From Pseudomonadota bacterium (lineage in GTDB: Bacteria; Chloroflexota; UBA6077; JAJPHF01), in the NCBI GenBank assembly GCA_021325365.1, contig JAJPHF010000179.1, positions 1-6,214 on the forward strand: a stretch of 6,214 bases of DNA. Direction: 5' to 3'. Below the pieces are notes generated by a model, which was not told the origin of the DNA, searched no databases, and was given only the letters and a program-made list of their open reading frames with translations. Below, piece after piece: positions 1-5,375 of this stretch (position 1 is the stretch's first letter; every line of letters begins with the position of its first letter). A program made the translations under genes and the position numbers.

Positions 1-73
1 TACGCGAGGAGGGACTCGAACCCTCGGCCTCTACCTCCGCAGGGTAGCGCTCTATCCGCTGAGCTACTCGCGC
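1..73 (-). tRNA. tRNA-Arg, anticodon GCG
   Basis: Read on the minus strand this folds as a complete 73-nt cloverleaf. It has a 7-bp acceptor stem (first pair G-U), U8/A9, a D arm GCTC/GAGC with loop AGCGGATA, an anticodon stem CTACC/GGTAG around loop CTGCGGA, a 5-nt variable loop and a T arm GAGGG/CCCTC with loop TTCGAGT. Loop positions 34-36 read GCG, which decodes CGC (Arg). A20 in the D loop and C35 are the usual arginine identity bases, so the assignment is consistent. The discriminator A73 is base 1 of the window, so whether CCA is encoded cannot be seen. Most bacteria read CGC with an A34 (inosine) tRNA-Arg; a G34 version is less usual. Confidence 0.95.
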
Positions 74-86
74 TCGGACAAGCAGG

Positions 87-116
87 AGTATACCAGGCCC
101 ATGCCGCTCCGAACAA
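87..116 (-). promoter_or_regulatory. Promoter of tRNA-Arg
   Basis: On the minus strand a -10 box TATACT (92 to 87) is preceded by TGG, giving an extended -10 (TGn). A weak -35 TTGTTC (116 to 111) lies 18 bp upstream. The transcript would start near base 80, only a few bases before the tRNA 5' end at 73. The same TATACT box with an 18-bp spacer drives the tRNA-Ser operon at the other end of the window, which supports both calls. The region between here and base 318 holds no other feature I can support apart from a 15-bp direct repeat, CCGGCGCCAGCGCCC, at 128 and 271. Confidence 0.6.
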
Positions 117-318
117 GAAACCGATTACCGGCGCCAGCGCCCGGGCAGCCGCGGCGTCCCGCCCCCAGCGCGCTCCCGCCTCGCGGCGAGCCTGCCCTCC
201 AGACGATCCGCCGGTCGGCTCGACGCGCCACACCGAGGGACGCCGCCCATAGCAAACCCGACACCCGACGCCGGCGCCAGCGCCCCGTCCGGCCGCCGTT
301 CCGGCGCCCGGCAAGGCC

Positions 319-1347
319 ATGATTCCCGTCGCCGACACGGCGCCCAAGCGCTCCTTCCCCTGGGTCACGGCGACACTCGCCCTGGCCTGCGTCCTGGTGT
401 TCGCCTACGAGCTGCTGCTCGGGCCGCGGCTCGACCTCTTCGTGCGCCAGTGGGGCGCCACGCCCACCCTCGTGCTGGCTGCGCTGAACGGCGATCCCCG
501 CGTGCCCCACGCCGTGCTCTGGACGCTGCTCACGTCCCAGTTCATCCATGCTGGTTGGGCGCACCTGCTCGGCAACCTGCTGTACCTCTGGGTGTTCGGC
601 CGCGCCGTCGAGGACCGGCTAGGCCCCCTGCTCTACCTTGCGCTCTACCTCGCCTGGGGCGTCGGCGCCGCGCTCGTGCAGATCGTCCTCGGCGGCCCCT
701 CGGCCGCGCCGCTCGTCGGCGCGTCGGGCGCCATTTCCGGCGTGCTCGGCGCCTATCTCGTCCTCTTCCCCGGCGCCTGGGTCTCCCTGCTCGTGCCGCT
801 GTTCGTTTTCTTCTGGGTGTTCGACGTGCCCGCGGTCCTGGTGCTCGGCTTCTGGTTCGTCGAGCAGCTCCTGAGCGGCGCCGCCACCATTACCCGCGCC
901 AGCCACCTGAGCAGCGGCGTCGCCGTTTGGGCGCACGTCGGCGGCTTCCTACTCGGCGCCCTCACCGGGCTAACCGCGCCCGGCCCCCCGCGCGCCCCCA
1001 CGGCCGCCCGCCATCCAGCCCCGCGCCGCGCCCCCCAGCGCGGCCCGTTCTGGCTCGGCGCCAGCCTGGTGGCCACCGCCGCTAACGCCGTCGCCCTGCT
1101 CGTCGCCGTCCGCGTACTGCTGGTCCTCCTGACCAGCGCGCCGCGTAGCCTCCTCGCGCCGCTGGTCCGGGCCATCGTCGCGCTGACGGCCCCCCTCGTC
1201 GAGCCGTTCGTAGGCGTCCTCCCCGCCGTCCGGCTGGACGGCCGCGTGCTCGAGCTATACGCGGTCGCCGCCGCCCTCGCCTACTGGGCCGCCGGCGCCC
1301 TCCTCGCCTCGCTGCTCGAGACCGCGCCGCCGCATCGAGAGAGCTAA
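319..1347 (+). CDS. Rhomboid family intramembrane serine protease with C-terminal YggT-like domain
   Basis: 342-residue polytopic membrane protein. Rhomboids cleave transmembrane segments of substrate proteins inside the membrane using a Ser-His dyad. The catalytic serine is S136 in the GASG motif (134-137), the histidine is H206 in AHVGG (205-209), and the oxyanion-hole HxxxN is H82...N86. Membrane segments are roughly 17-34, 80-95, 103-124, 132-150, 155-182 and 198-219, the six-helix core. A Pro/Arg-rich linker (about 221-243) follows, then about 90 residues with two more membrane segments (246-272, 311-334) flanking TAPLVEPFVGVLP and a GRVLEL motif. This pattern matches the YggT family (TxPLxxPFxGxxP...VLEL...). 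Many rhomboids of this subfamily stop soon after the AHVGG helix, so the tail is extra. ATG 319 is the only usable start: there is no ATG or GTG back to the in-frame stop at 250-252, and the ribosome site is weak (AAGG very close to the ATG). Substrates are unknown. The gene converges with the downstream repeat-protein gene. Confidence 0.9.
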   Translation: MIPVADTAPKRSFPWVTATLALACVLVFAYELLLGPRLDLFVRQWGATPTLVLAALNGDPRVPHAVLWTLLTSQFIHAGWAHLLGNLLYLWVFGRAVEDRLGPLLYLALYLAWGVGAALVQIVLGGPSAAPLVGASGAISGVLGAYLVLFPGAWVSLLVPLFVFFWVFDVPAVLVLGFWFVEQLLSGAATITRASHLSSGVAVWAHVGGFLLGALTGLTAPGPPRAPTAARHPAPRRAPQRGPFWLGASLVATAANAVALLVAVRVLLVLLTSAPRSLLAPLVRAIVALTAPLVEPFVGVLPAVRLDGRVLELYAVAAALAYWAAGALLASLLETAPPHRES

Positions 1348-1370
1348 CCACAGCTGGCTCAGAAGCTCCG

Positions 1371-1395
1371 CCGTGGTCAGGCCACCCTGCCACGG
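1371..1395. terminator. Possible hairpin between convergent genes
   Basis: CCGTGG (1371-1376) pairs with CCACGG (1390-1395) around a 13-nt loop, in the 84-bp gap between two convergent stop codons. The position suits a bidirectional terminator, but neither strand has a T-run and the stem is only 6 bp, so this is a weak call. Confidence 0.25.
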
Positions 1396-1431
1396 GTACC
1401 AGTAGGGCGCCTCTCCCAACCCTGGAAGCCG

Positions 1432-2874
1432 CTAGGATGCCCCGCCAACCGGCCGGTCAGGTGCGTTCCTGACGGGGGCGCTCGGGTCCGGCAGTGCCGG
1501 CACGGCCGGGATCGTCGGCGCCTGGGGCGCGGCGGGCCGCGGAGCCGCGGCCGGCACCTCCACGCGCTCCAGCCGCGGCCCGGCGATGTCCTTCCGCTTC
1601 GCCACCACCCGGTAGCTGAAGGCCAGACCCCCGGTGCCCCCCTGAGCCTCGCGCACTTCGAAGGCACCAGCGCCCTTGTTGCTCACGTAGAGCCCCTTGG
1701 TGTCGCCCTCGGGGGTTAGGAACACGTGGTAGTTCCCGCCGTGTACCAGCGCCGCGAAGTCCCGGTCAAGTTGCACGCTGGCCCGGCCATTCGCCAGTTG
1801 CTCTTGGCCGAAGTCTTCGAACCACGACTCGGGCGACTCGACACAGTACAGCCGCCGGTAGGAGCCGTCCGGGTGCGGCACCGCCGCTGACTTCGGCCCG
1901 CCCAGCACGGTGAAGGCGCCGTTCACCTGCACCGGGCCGTCGAAGCGGGCCGCGAAGCCATTGGCCGGCCCGGTGCCGTAGACGCCGGTGCCGCTGCTGG
2001 AGGCGCCGAACACCCCGATGCTGCTGTTGCTGGTCCCGAGCACCCCCACGTTGCCATTGGACGAGCCGTACACGCCAGTCCCGCTGTTCGAGGTGCCAAT
2101 CGCTGCGTAGCTGGTGGGCGAGGTCGCGTAGAGGCCGTACTGGCTGAGCGAGTTGGCATACACTCCGACGCTGCTCGCCGACGTGCCGAGCACGCCGACG
2201 TTGCCGTTAGAGCTACCCTGGCAGCCCACGCCGGTGTTGGATTGGCCCACGACCCCCGTTGCACTGGAGCTGGAGAGGCCATACACGCCGGCCGACTGCC
2301 CTGGGGCTGCCAGAGCCCGAGAGTTCGCATCGGCGACGCCGAGAACGCCAATGCCCGGGGCCGCACCGCTCCGCCCAGAATTGCCCCGCACGCCGACCCC
2401 CGACCCCGCGTCCCCGCGCACGCCCCCCGAAGTCGCGGCGATGGACTGCCCAAACACCCCCGCCACCGTAGCGTCCGAGGCGCTGGTCTGCCCCGCCACC
2501 CCCCGCCCAGAATTCGAGGTCCCGACAAGGGCATCGCCGGTCTGGGTGGTACCTATTACACCCGTGCCACTCCCGAGATGGACAATGTGTAGCACGTCCG
2601 AGCTGCCCGTCGATGTCACCGCCTGCATGCATGTGACGCTGGAGTCGATCTCCATCGCTTGAAATGTGAACGGGTCGGGCGTATGCGTCAGTATGGTCTT
2701 GCCGGTACTCGTGTTGTTTTGGCCCACTATGAGGGCGCTGCCGTCGGTCGCACTGGCTACCCGCTCGCCGGCCTTTGTGAGCACGCCCGCGATCACCGCC
2801 GCTACCCCCGCCAGCACCCCCCGCCGCGCGACATGCCCGCCTGTCCGCGGTCCCAGCGCCTGCTGCGCGTCCAT
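1432..2874 (-). CDS. Tat-exported GVxG-repeat protein with conserved C-terminal domain, function unknown
   Basis: 480 residues from ATG 2874. Residues 1-42 form a signal peptide: a basic region with twin arginine RR17-18 (ARRGVLAG), a hydrophobic stretch and an ASA cleavage motif near 40-42, pointing to Tat export. Residues about 103-309 are made of roughly ten-residue units of the form xGVxGxSxxx, low-complexity and Gly/Ser/Val-rich, as in beta-solenoid or tail-fibre-like stalks. Residues about 328-438 form a non-repetitive globular part (YRRLYCVESPESWFEDFG ... YHVFLTPEGD ... GLYVSNK ... FSYRVVAKRKD) that I recall at the end of similar hypothetical repeat proteins in environmental bacteria. 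Residues 439-480 are a Pro/Ala-rich tail. An upstream in-frame ATG at 2937 is less likely: ATG 2874 has a strong Shine-Dalgarno 6 nt upstream, begins just before the signal peptide, and the promoter at 2923-2951 would start transcription downstream of 2937. No enzyme motif is visible; a cell-surface structural or binding role is inference. Confidence 0.85.
   Translation of the reverse strand: MDAQQALGPRTGGHVARRGVLAGVAAVIAGVLTKAGERVASATDGSALIVGQNNTSTGKTILTHTPDPFTFQAMEIDSSVTCMQAVTSTGSSDVLHIVHLGSGTGVIGTTQTGDALVGTSNSGRGVAGQTSASDATVAGVFGQSIAATSGGVRGDAGSGVGVRGNSGRSGAAPGIGVLGVADANSRALAAPGQSAGVYGLSSSSATGVVGQSNTGVGCQGSSNGNVGVLGTSASSVGVYANSLSQYGLYATSPTSYAAIGTSNSGTGVYGSSNGNVGVLGTSNSSIGVFGASSSGTGVYGTGPANGFAARFDGPVQVNGAFTVLGGPKSAAVPHPDGSYRRLYCVESPESWFEDFGQEQLANGRASVQLDRDFAALVHGGNYHVFLTPEGDTKGLYVSNKGAGAFEVREAQGGTGGLAFSYRVVAKRKDIAGPRLERVEVPAAAPRPAAPQAPTIPAVPALPDPSAPVRNAPDRPVGGAS
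1948..2568 (-). repeat. Tandem GVxGxS decapeptide repeats (protein-level)
   Basis: About twenty consecutive degenerate units of 9-11 codons, consensus xGVxGxSxxx, within the Tat-exported protein. The block GSSNGNVGVLGTS occurs twice exactly (residues 220-232 and 270-282), but its codons differ at several third positions, so the identity is held at protein level rather than by a recent DNA duplication. Towards the stop-proximal end the units lead into GFAARFDG and then the globular domain. Confidence 0.8.
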
Positions 2875-2880
2875 CGCTCT

Positions 2881-2888
2881 CCCCTCCC
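2881..2888 (-). promoter_or_regulatory. Strong ribosome binding site that fixes the repeat-protein start
   Basis: On the minus strand GGGAGGGG ends 6 nt before ATG 2874. The upstream in-frame ATG (2937) is not needed to explain the coding region, so this site decides the start. Confidence 0.7.
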
Positions 2889-2922
2889 TTGTGCGGCCGT
2901 GTTCCGGACCGCTGTCGCGCTC

Positions 2923-2951
2923 AGGATGCGCGACCACGAGGTTTCTGTCAA
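2923..2951 (-). promoter_or_regulatory. Putative promoter of the repeat-protein gene
   Basis: A perfect -35 TTGACA (2951 to 2946) is followed after 17 bp by CATCCT (2928 to 2923), a -10 with only three of six consensus bases. Transcription would start near 2916 and give a leader of about 40 nt before ATG 2874. The perfect -35 and exact spacing support it; the poor -10 suggests low basal strength or a need for an activator. Confidence 0.45.
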
Positions 2952-3037
2952 TACGCGCGTACCCTGCTGCGCTCGACCGCGCCGCTGCCGCCCGTCGAAC
3001 CTGCCTGGACAGCGCCTACCGTAGCTAGATAGCCCGC

Positions 3038-3057
3038 CCGGGCGCTGAGAAGCCCGG
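3038..3057 (-). terminator. Possible hairpin terminator of the substrate-binding protein gene
   Basis: CCGGGC (3038-3043) and GCCCGG (3052-3057) form a 6-bp GC stem with an 8-nt loop, 23 nt beyond the stop codon of the minus-strand gene ending at 3081. There is no T-run after it on the minus strand, so it may be only a 3' stabilising hairpin or a Rho-dependent end. Confidence 0.3.
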
Positions 3058-3080
3058 AGCCGTTGGACGGCCTGCGAGGG

Positions 3081-4091
3081 CTACCGGATGACCTCTGTCG
3101 CCTGCAGCAGCACCTGCTGGGGAATGGTGAGGCCAAGCGCCTGCGCGGTCCTGAGGTTGATGACAAGCTCGAACTCGCGCGGCTGTTCGACCGGCAGATC
3201 GGCGGGCTTGGCCCCTCGCAGAATGCGGTCCACAAAGTAGGCTGCCCGCTCCATCTGATCCACGAAGTTCGGCCCGTAGGCCATCAGCCCCCCGGCAGCC
3301 GCAAACCCAGGATCGCCCGAGATCGTGGGCAAGCCGCTCTGGATGGATAGCTCGACTAGGCGGTCTCGACTCCGGGCAATCAAGGCGTCGAGAATCACGA
3401 CGATCCCGTCGAGATGTCCCTCAACAGCCTTCTGATAGGCCCGGTCCAGATCCCCAGGCGTGCGGACGCCCAGGCTCAACAGCTCAATCCCTCCGGTCTC
3501 TGCCCCGATGAGCGTTTCGCCATACTCGCGGGCCATGGCCGGGTCCCCACGGTTAAAGATGGCACCCACGCGCTCCGCGCCAGGCACTGCCTCCTTGAGT
3601 AGTTGCAGTCGCTTGCCAGCCAGCTCCGGCGCCATCTCGGACACACCTGTGATATTGCCGCCCGGGTGCGCGAAGCTCTCCACCAGCCTGGTGCCGACCG
3701 GATCAGCGTGAGAGGCAAAGACAATCGGGATCGTCTGGGTGGCCTCCGTCATCGCTCGGGCCGCCGGCTCGCCGCTCGTCACGATTACCGCCGGCCGCAA
3801 TCCGACGAGTTCAGCCGCCAGGTCCGGGAGTCGCTCCACCTGCCCGTCGCCTAACCGCCGCTCGATGGTGAGGTTCTGCCCCTCAATCCAGCCCCGCTCC
3901 TGCAGGGCGTGCTGGAGCGCTTCCAGGCGGGGGCCGACGAGTGTGAGACTCTGCGGGCTGAGATAGCCGATCTGGTAGACCATCGCCGCCGGGGGCGCCT
4001 GCCCCGGCAGCCGCCCACACCCCGCGAGCAGCCCCAACCCGGCCGCTCCCGCTCCCCACACGAATCGGCGGCGACTCACTCGCATGGCCAT
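3081..4091 (-). CDS. ABC transporter substrate-binding lipoprotein (ABC_sub_bind, TrpX/PF04392-like)
   Basis: 336 residues from ATG 4091. The N-terminus carries both a twin-arginine motif (SRRRFVWG, residues 6-13) and a lipobox LLAGC with the lipidated Cys at 25, so it is probably Tat-exported and anchored to the outer face of the membrane. The mature part is a full-length periplasmic-binding fold of the ABC_sub_bind family. It shows YQIGYLSPQ (39-47), ERLPDLAAELVGLRPAVIV (86-104), TSGEPAARAMTEATQTIPIVF (105-125), HADPVGTRLVESFAHPGGNITGVS (128-151), the YGPNFVDQMERAAYFVDRIL region (272-291) and the typical ending LRTAQALGLTIP...LLQATEVIR. Family members bind aromatic amino acids or similar small solutes; the ligand here cannot be told. 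No permease or ATPase gene is in the window, so its partners lie elsewhere or it works as a sensor. Start choice: ATG 4091 follows GGTGGG by 4 nt; ATG 4085 and GTG 4079 are alternatives. ATG 4142 would put 17 unlikely residues before the signal. Confidence 0.9.
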   Translation of the reverse strand: MAMRVSRRRFVWGAGAAGLGLLAGCGRLPGQAPPAAMVYQIGYLSPQSLTLVGPRLEALQHALQERGWIEGQNLTIERRLGDGQVERLPDLAAELVGLRPAVIVTSGEPAARAMTEATQTIPIVFASHADPVGTRLVESFAHPGGNITGVSEMAPELAGKRLQLLKEAVPGAERVGAIFNRGDPAMAREYGETLIGAETGGIELLSLGVRTPGDLDRAYQKAVEGHLDGIVVILDALIARSRDRLVELSIQSGLPTISGDPGFAAAGGLMAYGPNFVDQMERAAYFVDRILRGAKPADLPVEQPREFELVINLRTAQALGLTIPQQVLLQATEVIR

Positions 4092-4131
4092 CCGTCCCAC
4101 CAGCGTGCTCACATCGGCAAATGCCGTAGCT

Positions 4132-4137
4132 ATGATA
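4132..4137 (-). promoter_or_regulatory. Weak candidate -10 box for the substrate-binding protein gene
   Basis: TATCAT on the minus strand (4137 to 4132) matches five of six -10 bases and lies about 40 bp upstream of ATG 4091. No acceptable -35 is found 16-18 bp upstream (AGTCTG at 17 bp), so an activator would be required, or the box is chance in this GC-rich DNA. If used, it excludes ATG 4142 as the start. Confidence 0.3.
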
Positions 4138-4212
4138 CACATCAGCAGCGCGCCCAGACTATCGCCGGCTTGACCCCGGGACCGCTAGCCCGTAGCGTCT
4201 CGCCTGCCCTCC

Positions 4213-4230
4213 CACCGTCGCTCGACGGTG
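4213..4230. repeat. Perfect 8-bp inverted repeat, operator-like
   Basis: CACCGTCG (4213-4220) and CGACGGTG (4223-4230) are separated by only 2 bp, giving an 18-bp near-continuous dyad. Such compact symmetry suits a dimeric repressor site better than an RNA hairpin. It lies about 120 bp upstream of the substrate-binding protein start. No regulator gene is nearby. Confidence 0.35.
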
Positions 4231-4346
4231 AAGACCCGCCCGCTCTTGGCCGCGCACCACAGCCGCTCGCGCGCCAGGTGAGCAGCCACGGTCTGGCAGC
4301 AGCTTCCGTCTGCCCACCCGCGGCGAACGTGGTGTTTCGTACTTGG

Positions 4347-4399
4347 CTGGGGGCCGCACCCCCGGTCGGCCGCCTGGTCAACCGGGCTGCAACCCCCAG
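4347..4399. repeat. Long three-part imperfect hairpin
   Basis: CTGGGGG (4347-4353) pairs with CCCCCAG (4393-4399), GCA (4356-4358) with TGC (4388-4390), and CCCGGT (4361-4366) with ACCGGG (4381-4386), leaving a 14-nt apical loop. The three helices are collinear and separated by small internal loops, as in a folded RNA. No T-run follows on either strand, so it is not a plain intrinsic terminator. Confidence 0.5.
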
Positions 4400-4540
4400 T
4401 AGCGTGCGAACAGGCGCATGGGTCAGGAAGCAGATCCCGCCGCACCGGCTGGCGGGGAGGGGGAGTCTAGCGGACTTCTTTGATAACAGCGGGGCGCCGA
4501 GCCAGCGGCTTGGGGAATGCTCGCCATTGGGGTGGTTCCA

Positions 4541-4606
4541 CCAGGCGCGGCCGAGCCGGCCCTCGGGATTTACAAGCTCCAGCGGGTCAGGCTCGGCCGC
4601 ACCTGG
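4541..4606. repeat. 17-bp near-perfect inverted repeat downstream of the hemerythrin gene
   Basis: Arms 4541-4557 and 4590-4606 are complementary over 17 bp with one exception, and enclose a 32-nt loop. The exception is C-A if the plus strand is transcribed but a G-U wobble if the minus strand is, so a minus-strand transcript keeps a continuous 17-bp helix. This sits about 40 nt past the stop of the minus-strand hemerythrin gene and could end or protect its transcript. No T-run follows. Confidence 0.55.
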
Positions 4607-4630
4607 CGAACGTGGCAGAGGAGTGAGCGC

Positions 4631-4644
4631 GCCCCGTCCGGGGC
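4631..4644 (-). terminator. Short GC hairpin directly after the hemerythrin stop
   Basis: GCCCC (4631-4635) and GGGGC (4640-4644) form a 5-bp stem with a 4-nt loop, beginning at the base after the TAA stop. It lacks a T-run, so termination is uncertain; it may work together with the longer hairpin at 4541-4606. Confidence 0.3.
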
Positions 4645-5151
4645 TTAATCGCCCACGTGTTTAATGGCGTCGCTGACGGCTCCGAGTGCCCCGCTGACGC
4701 CCGCGCCAGCCGTCGCCGCTGTCTTCGCTGCCTCGACCTTGCCCCCGGCCTGCTCGAGCCGCTCCGGGCCCCAGGCCTGCCGGATCAGCGGCCAGAACTC
4801 GGTCTCTTCCATCTCGATGTGCTGCGCGAGCGCCTGGTGCAGCTGCTCGACCATGCTCAGGAACTGGGCGTCACGCGAGTCGAGGCGGCCGATCTCGTCC
4901 ATCATGCTCGTGGCCTGCTGGACCATCTGTTCGTGGCGCCGGTGCCAGGCAGAAAGCATGGGCGCGCGATCGCCGACGTCCTTCACGGCCGGATCGTACA
5001 CGAACCGTTCCTCGATCTGCTCGTGCGCCGTTAGCTCCGGCCGTAGCTTGGCCCACAGTGCGCCCCGTTGATCGGGACTTGCCCCCTCGATCTTCTGGAA
5101 GGCGGCCTTCGCGTCCACGTGCATCTGCCTGAGAATTTCTAGCGCGTCCAG
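4645..5151 (-). CDS. Hemerythrin HHE domain protein, probable CTG start
   Basis: 168-residue soluble four-helix protein with a non-haem di-iron site of the hemerythrin/HHE type. Family members bind O2, sense or detoxify NO or oxygen, or handle iron; the specific role here is not evident. Candidate metal ligands (CTG counted as Met1) are H11, H43 and E47 (HEQIEE), H70 and H73 (HRRHE), and H111 and E115 (HIEMEE), in the order and spacing expected of the domain. Residues 127-168 form an Ala/Gly-rich helical tail beyond the domain. The first ATG (5124) would begin at residue 10 and cut off half of helix A. Extending upstream adds LDALEILRQ, which matches the usual family opening (DALELLKxDH), and AGGAGG lies 5 nt before a CTG at 5151. 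The frame closes at a TGA only six codons further up, with no ATG, GTG or TTG between, so CTG is the likely initiator. The gene is transcribed alone. Confidence 0.85.
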   Translation of the reverse strand: MDALEILRQMHVDAKAAFQKIEGASPDQRGALWAKLRPELTAHEQIEERFVYDPAVKDVGDRAPMLSAWHRRHEQMVQQATSMMDEIGRLDSRDAQFLSMVEQLHQALAQHIEMEETEFWPLIRQAWGPERLEQAGGKVEAAKTAATAGAGVSGALGAVSDAIKHVGD

Positions 5152-5156
5152 GGTTG

Positions 5157-5162
5157 CCTCCT
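5157..5162 (-). promoter_or_regulatory. Consensus ribosome binding site before a CTG codon
   Basis: A perfect AGGAGG on the minus strand ends 5 nt before CTG 5151, the ideal distance, but is 32 nt from the first ATG (5124). It therefore supports initiation at CTG. A possible -10 TACTAT lies at 5197 to 5192 without a convincing -35. Confidence 0.7.
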
Positions 5163-5250
5163 CGTCTCAGTGCGCGCGACCCGCCGCGGGCATAGTACCT
5201 GCCCGCTCCCGGCGTGCCGGCGCAGCAGCGTCGGCAACATGGGTGCAGGA

Positions 5251-5285
5251 CCTGTGCCGGCCAGTACCGGCGCGGTTGCCACAGG
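5251..5285. repeat. Imperfect hairpin upstream of the hemerythrin gene
   Basis: CCTGTG (5251-5256) pairs with CACAGG (5280-5285) and an inner CCGG (5257-5260) with CCGG (5267-5270), with a one-sided internal loop (5271-5279). Moderate stability; could be chance in GC-rich DNA. Confidence 0.3.
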
Positions 5286-5325
5286 CCTTGAGCGCGTCGG
5301 AGCGCGACCAGCGAGGGTAGGGCAA

Positions 5326-5373
5326 GGCATTGGCCTCGGCCGCCCCACCGTGGGGACTGCTGCCCCCAATGCC
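5326..5373. repeat. Two-level inverted repeat upstream of the hemerythrin gene
   Basis: GGCATTGG (5326-5333) and CCAATGCC (5366-5373) form a perfect 8-bp outer helix. Inside it CCCCA (5343-5347) and TGGGG (5351-5355) form a second helix with a 3-nt loop, leaving internal loops of 9 and 10 nt. The AT-containing outer helix is unlikely to arise from GC bias alone. Confidence 0.45.
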
Positions 5374-5375
5374 GG

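Larger units (their letters stand above)
4142..4644. other. Non-coding region rich in inverted repeats
   Basis: About 500 bases between the substrate-binding protein gene and the hemerythrin gene without a coding region I can support. Open frames exist on both strands, but they are Arg/Pro/Ala-rich, lack ribosome sites and match no family I know. The stretch contains at least five inverted repeats: 4213-4230, 4347-4399, CCCGCC/GGCGGG at 4436-4456, 4541-4606 and 4631-4644. It would serve as the 5' region of the substrate-binding gene and the 3' region of the hemerythrin gene, and might include an RNA gene. Confidence 0.5.

Noticed and set aside
101..322. Plus-strand 73-codon frame ending in an ATGA overlap with the rhomboid start.
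   Set aside because: It is very Arg/Pro-rich, begins beside the tRNA-Arg promoter, lacks a ribosome site and resembles no family; long random frames are common in GC-rich DNA.
4421..4433. GGTCAGGAAGCAG, resembling the signal recognition particle RNA core (GGTCAG...GAAGCAG).
   Set aside because: The helix 8 tip with its GNRA tetraloop between the two halves is missing, and no flanking SRP stem could be found. It could be a degenerate copy, but support is too weak.
4185..4445. Minus-strand 86-codon frame, possible remnant gene upstream of the substrate-binding gene.
   Set aside because: There is no family resemblance or ribosome site, and it runs across the strong 4347-4399 inverted repeat; noise is the simpler explanation.
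4529..4545. GGGGTGGTTCCACC, resembling the T-box antiterminator sequence on the plus strand.
   Set aside because: There is no plus-strand gene downstream, no stem I or specifier loop, and the conserved ACCGCG part is absent.
3909..4664. Plus-strand 251-codon frame across the non-coding spacer.
   Set aside because: It is antisense to the substrate-binding gene in its first part, then low-complexity and Arg/Pro-rich with no recognisable motif.
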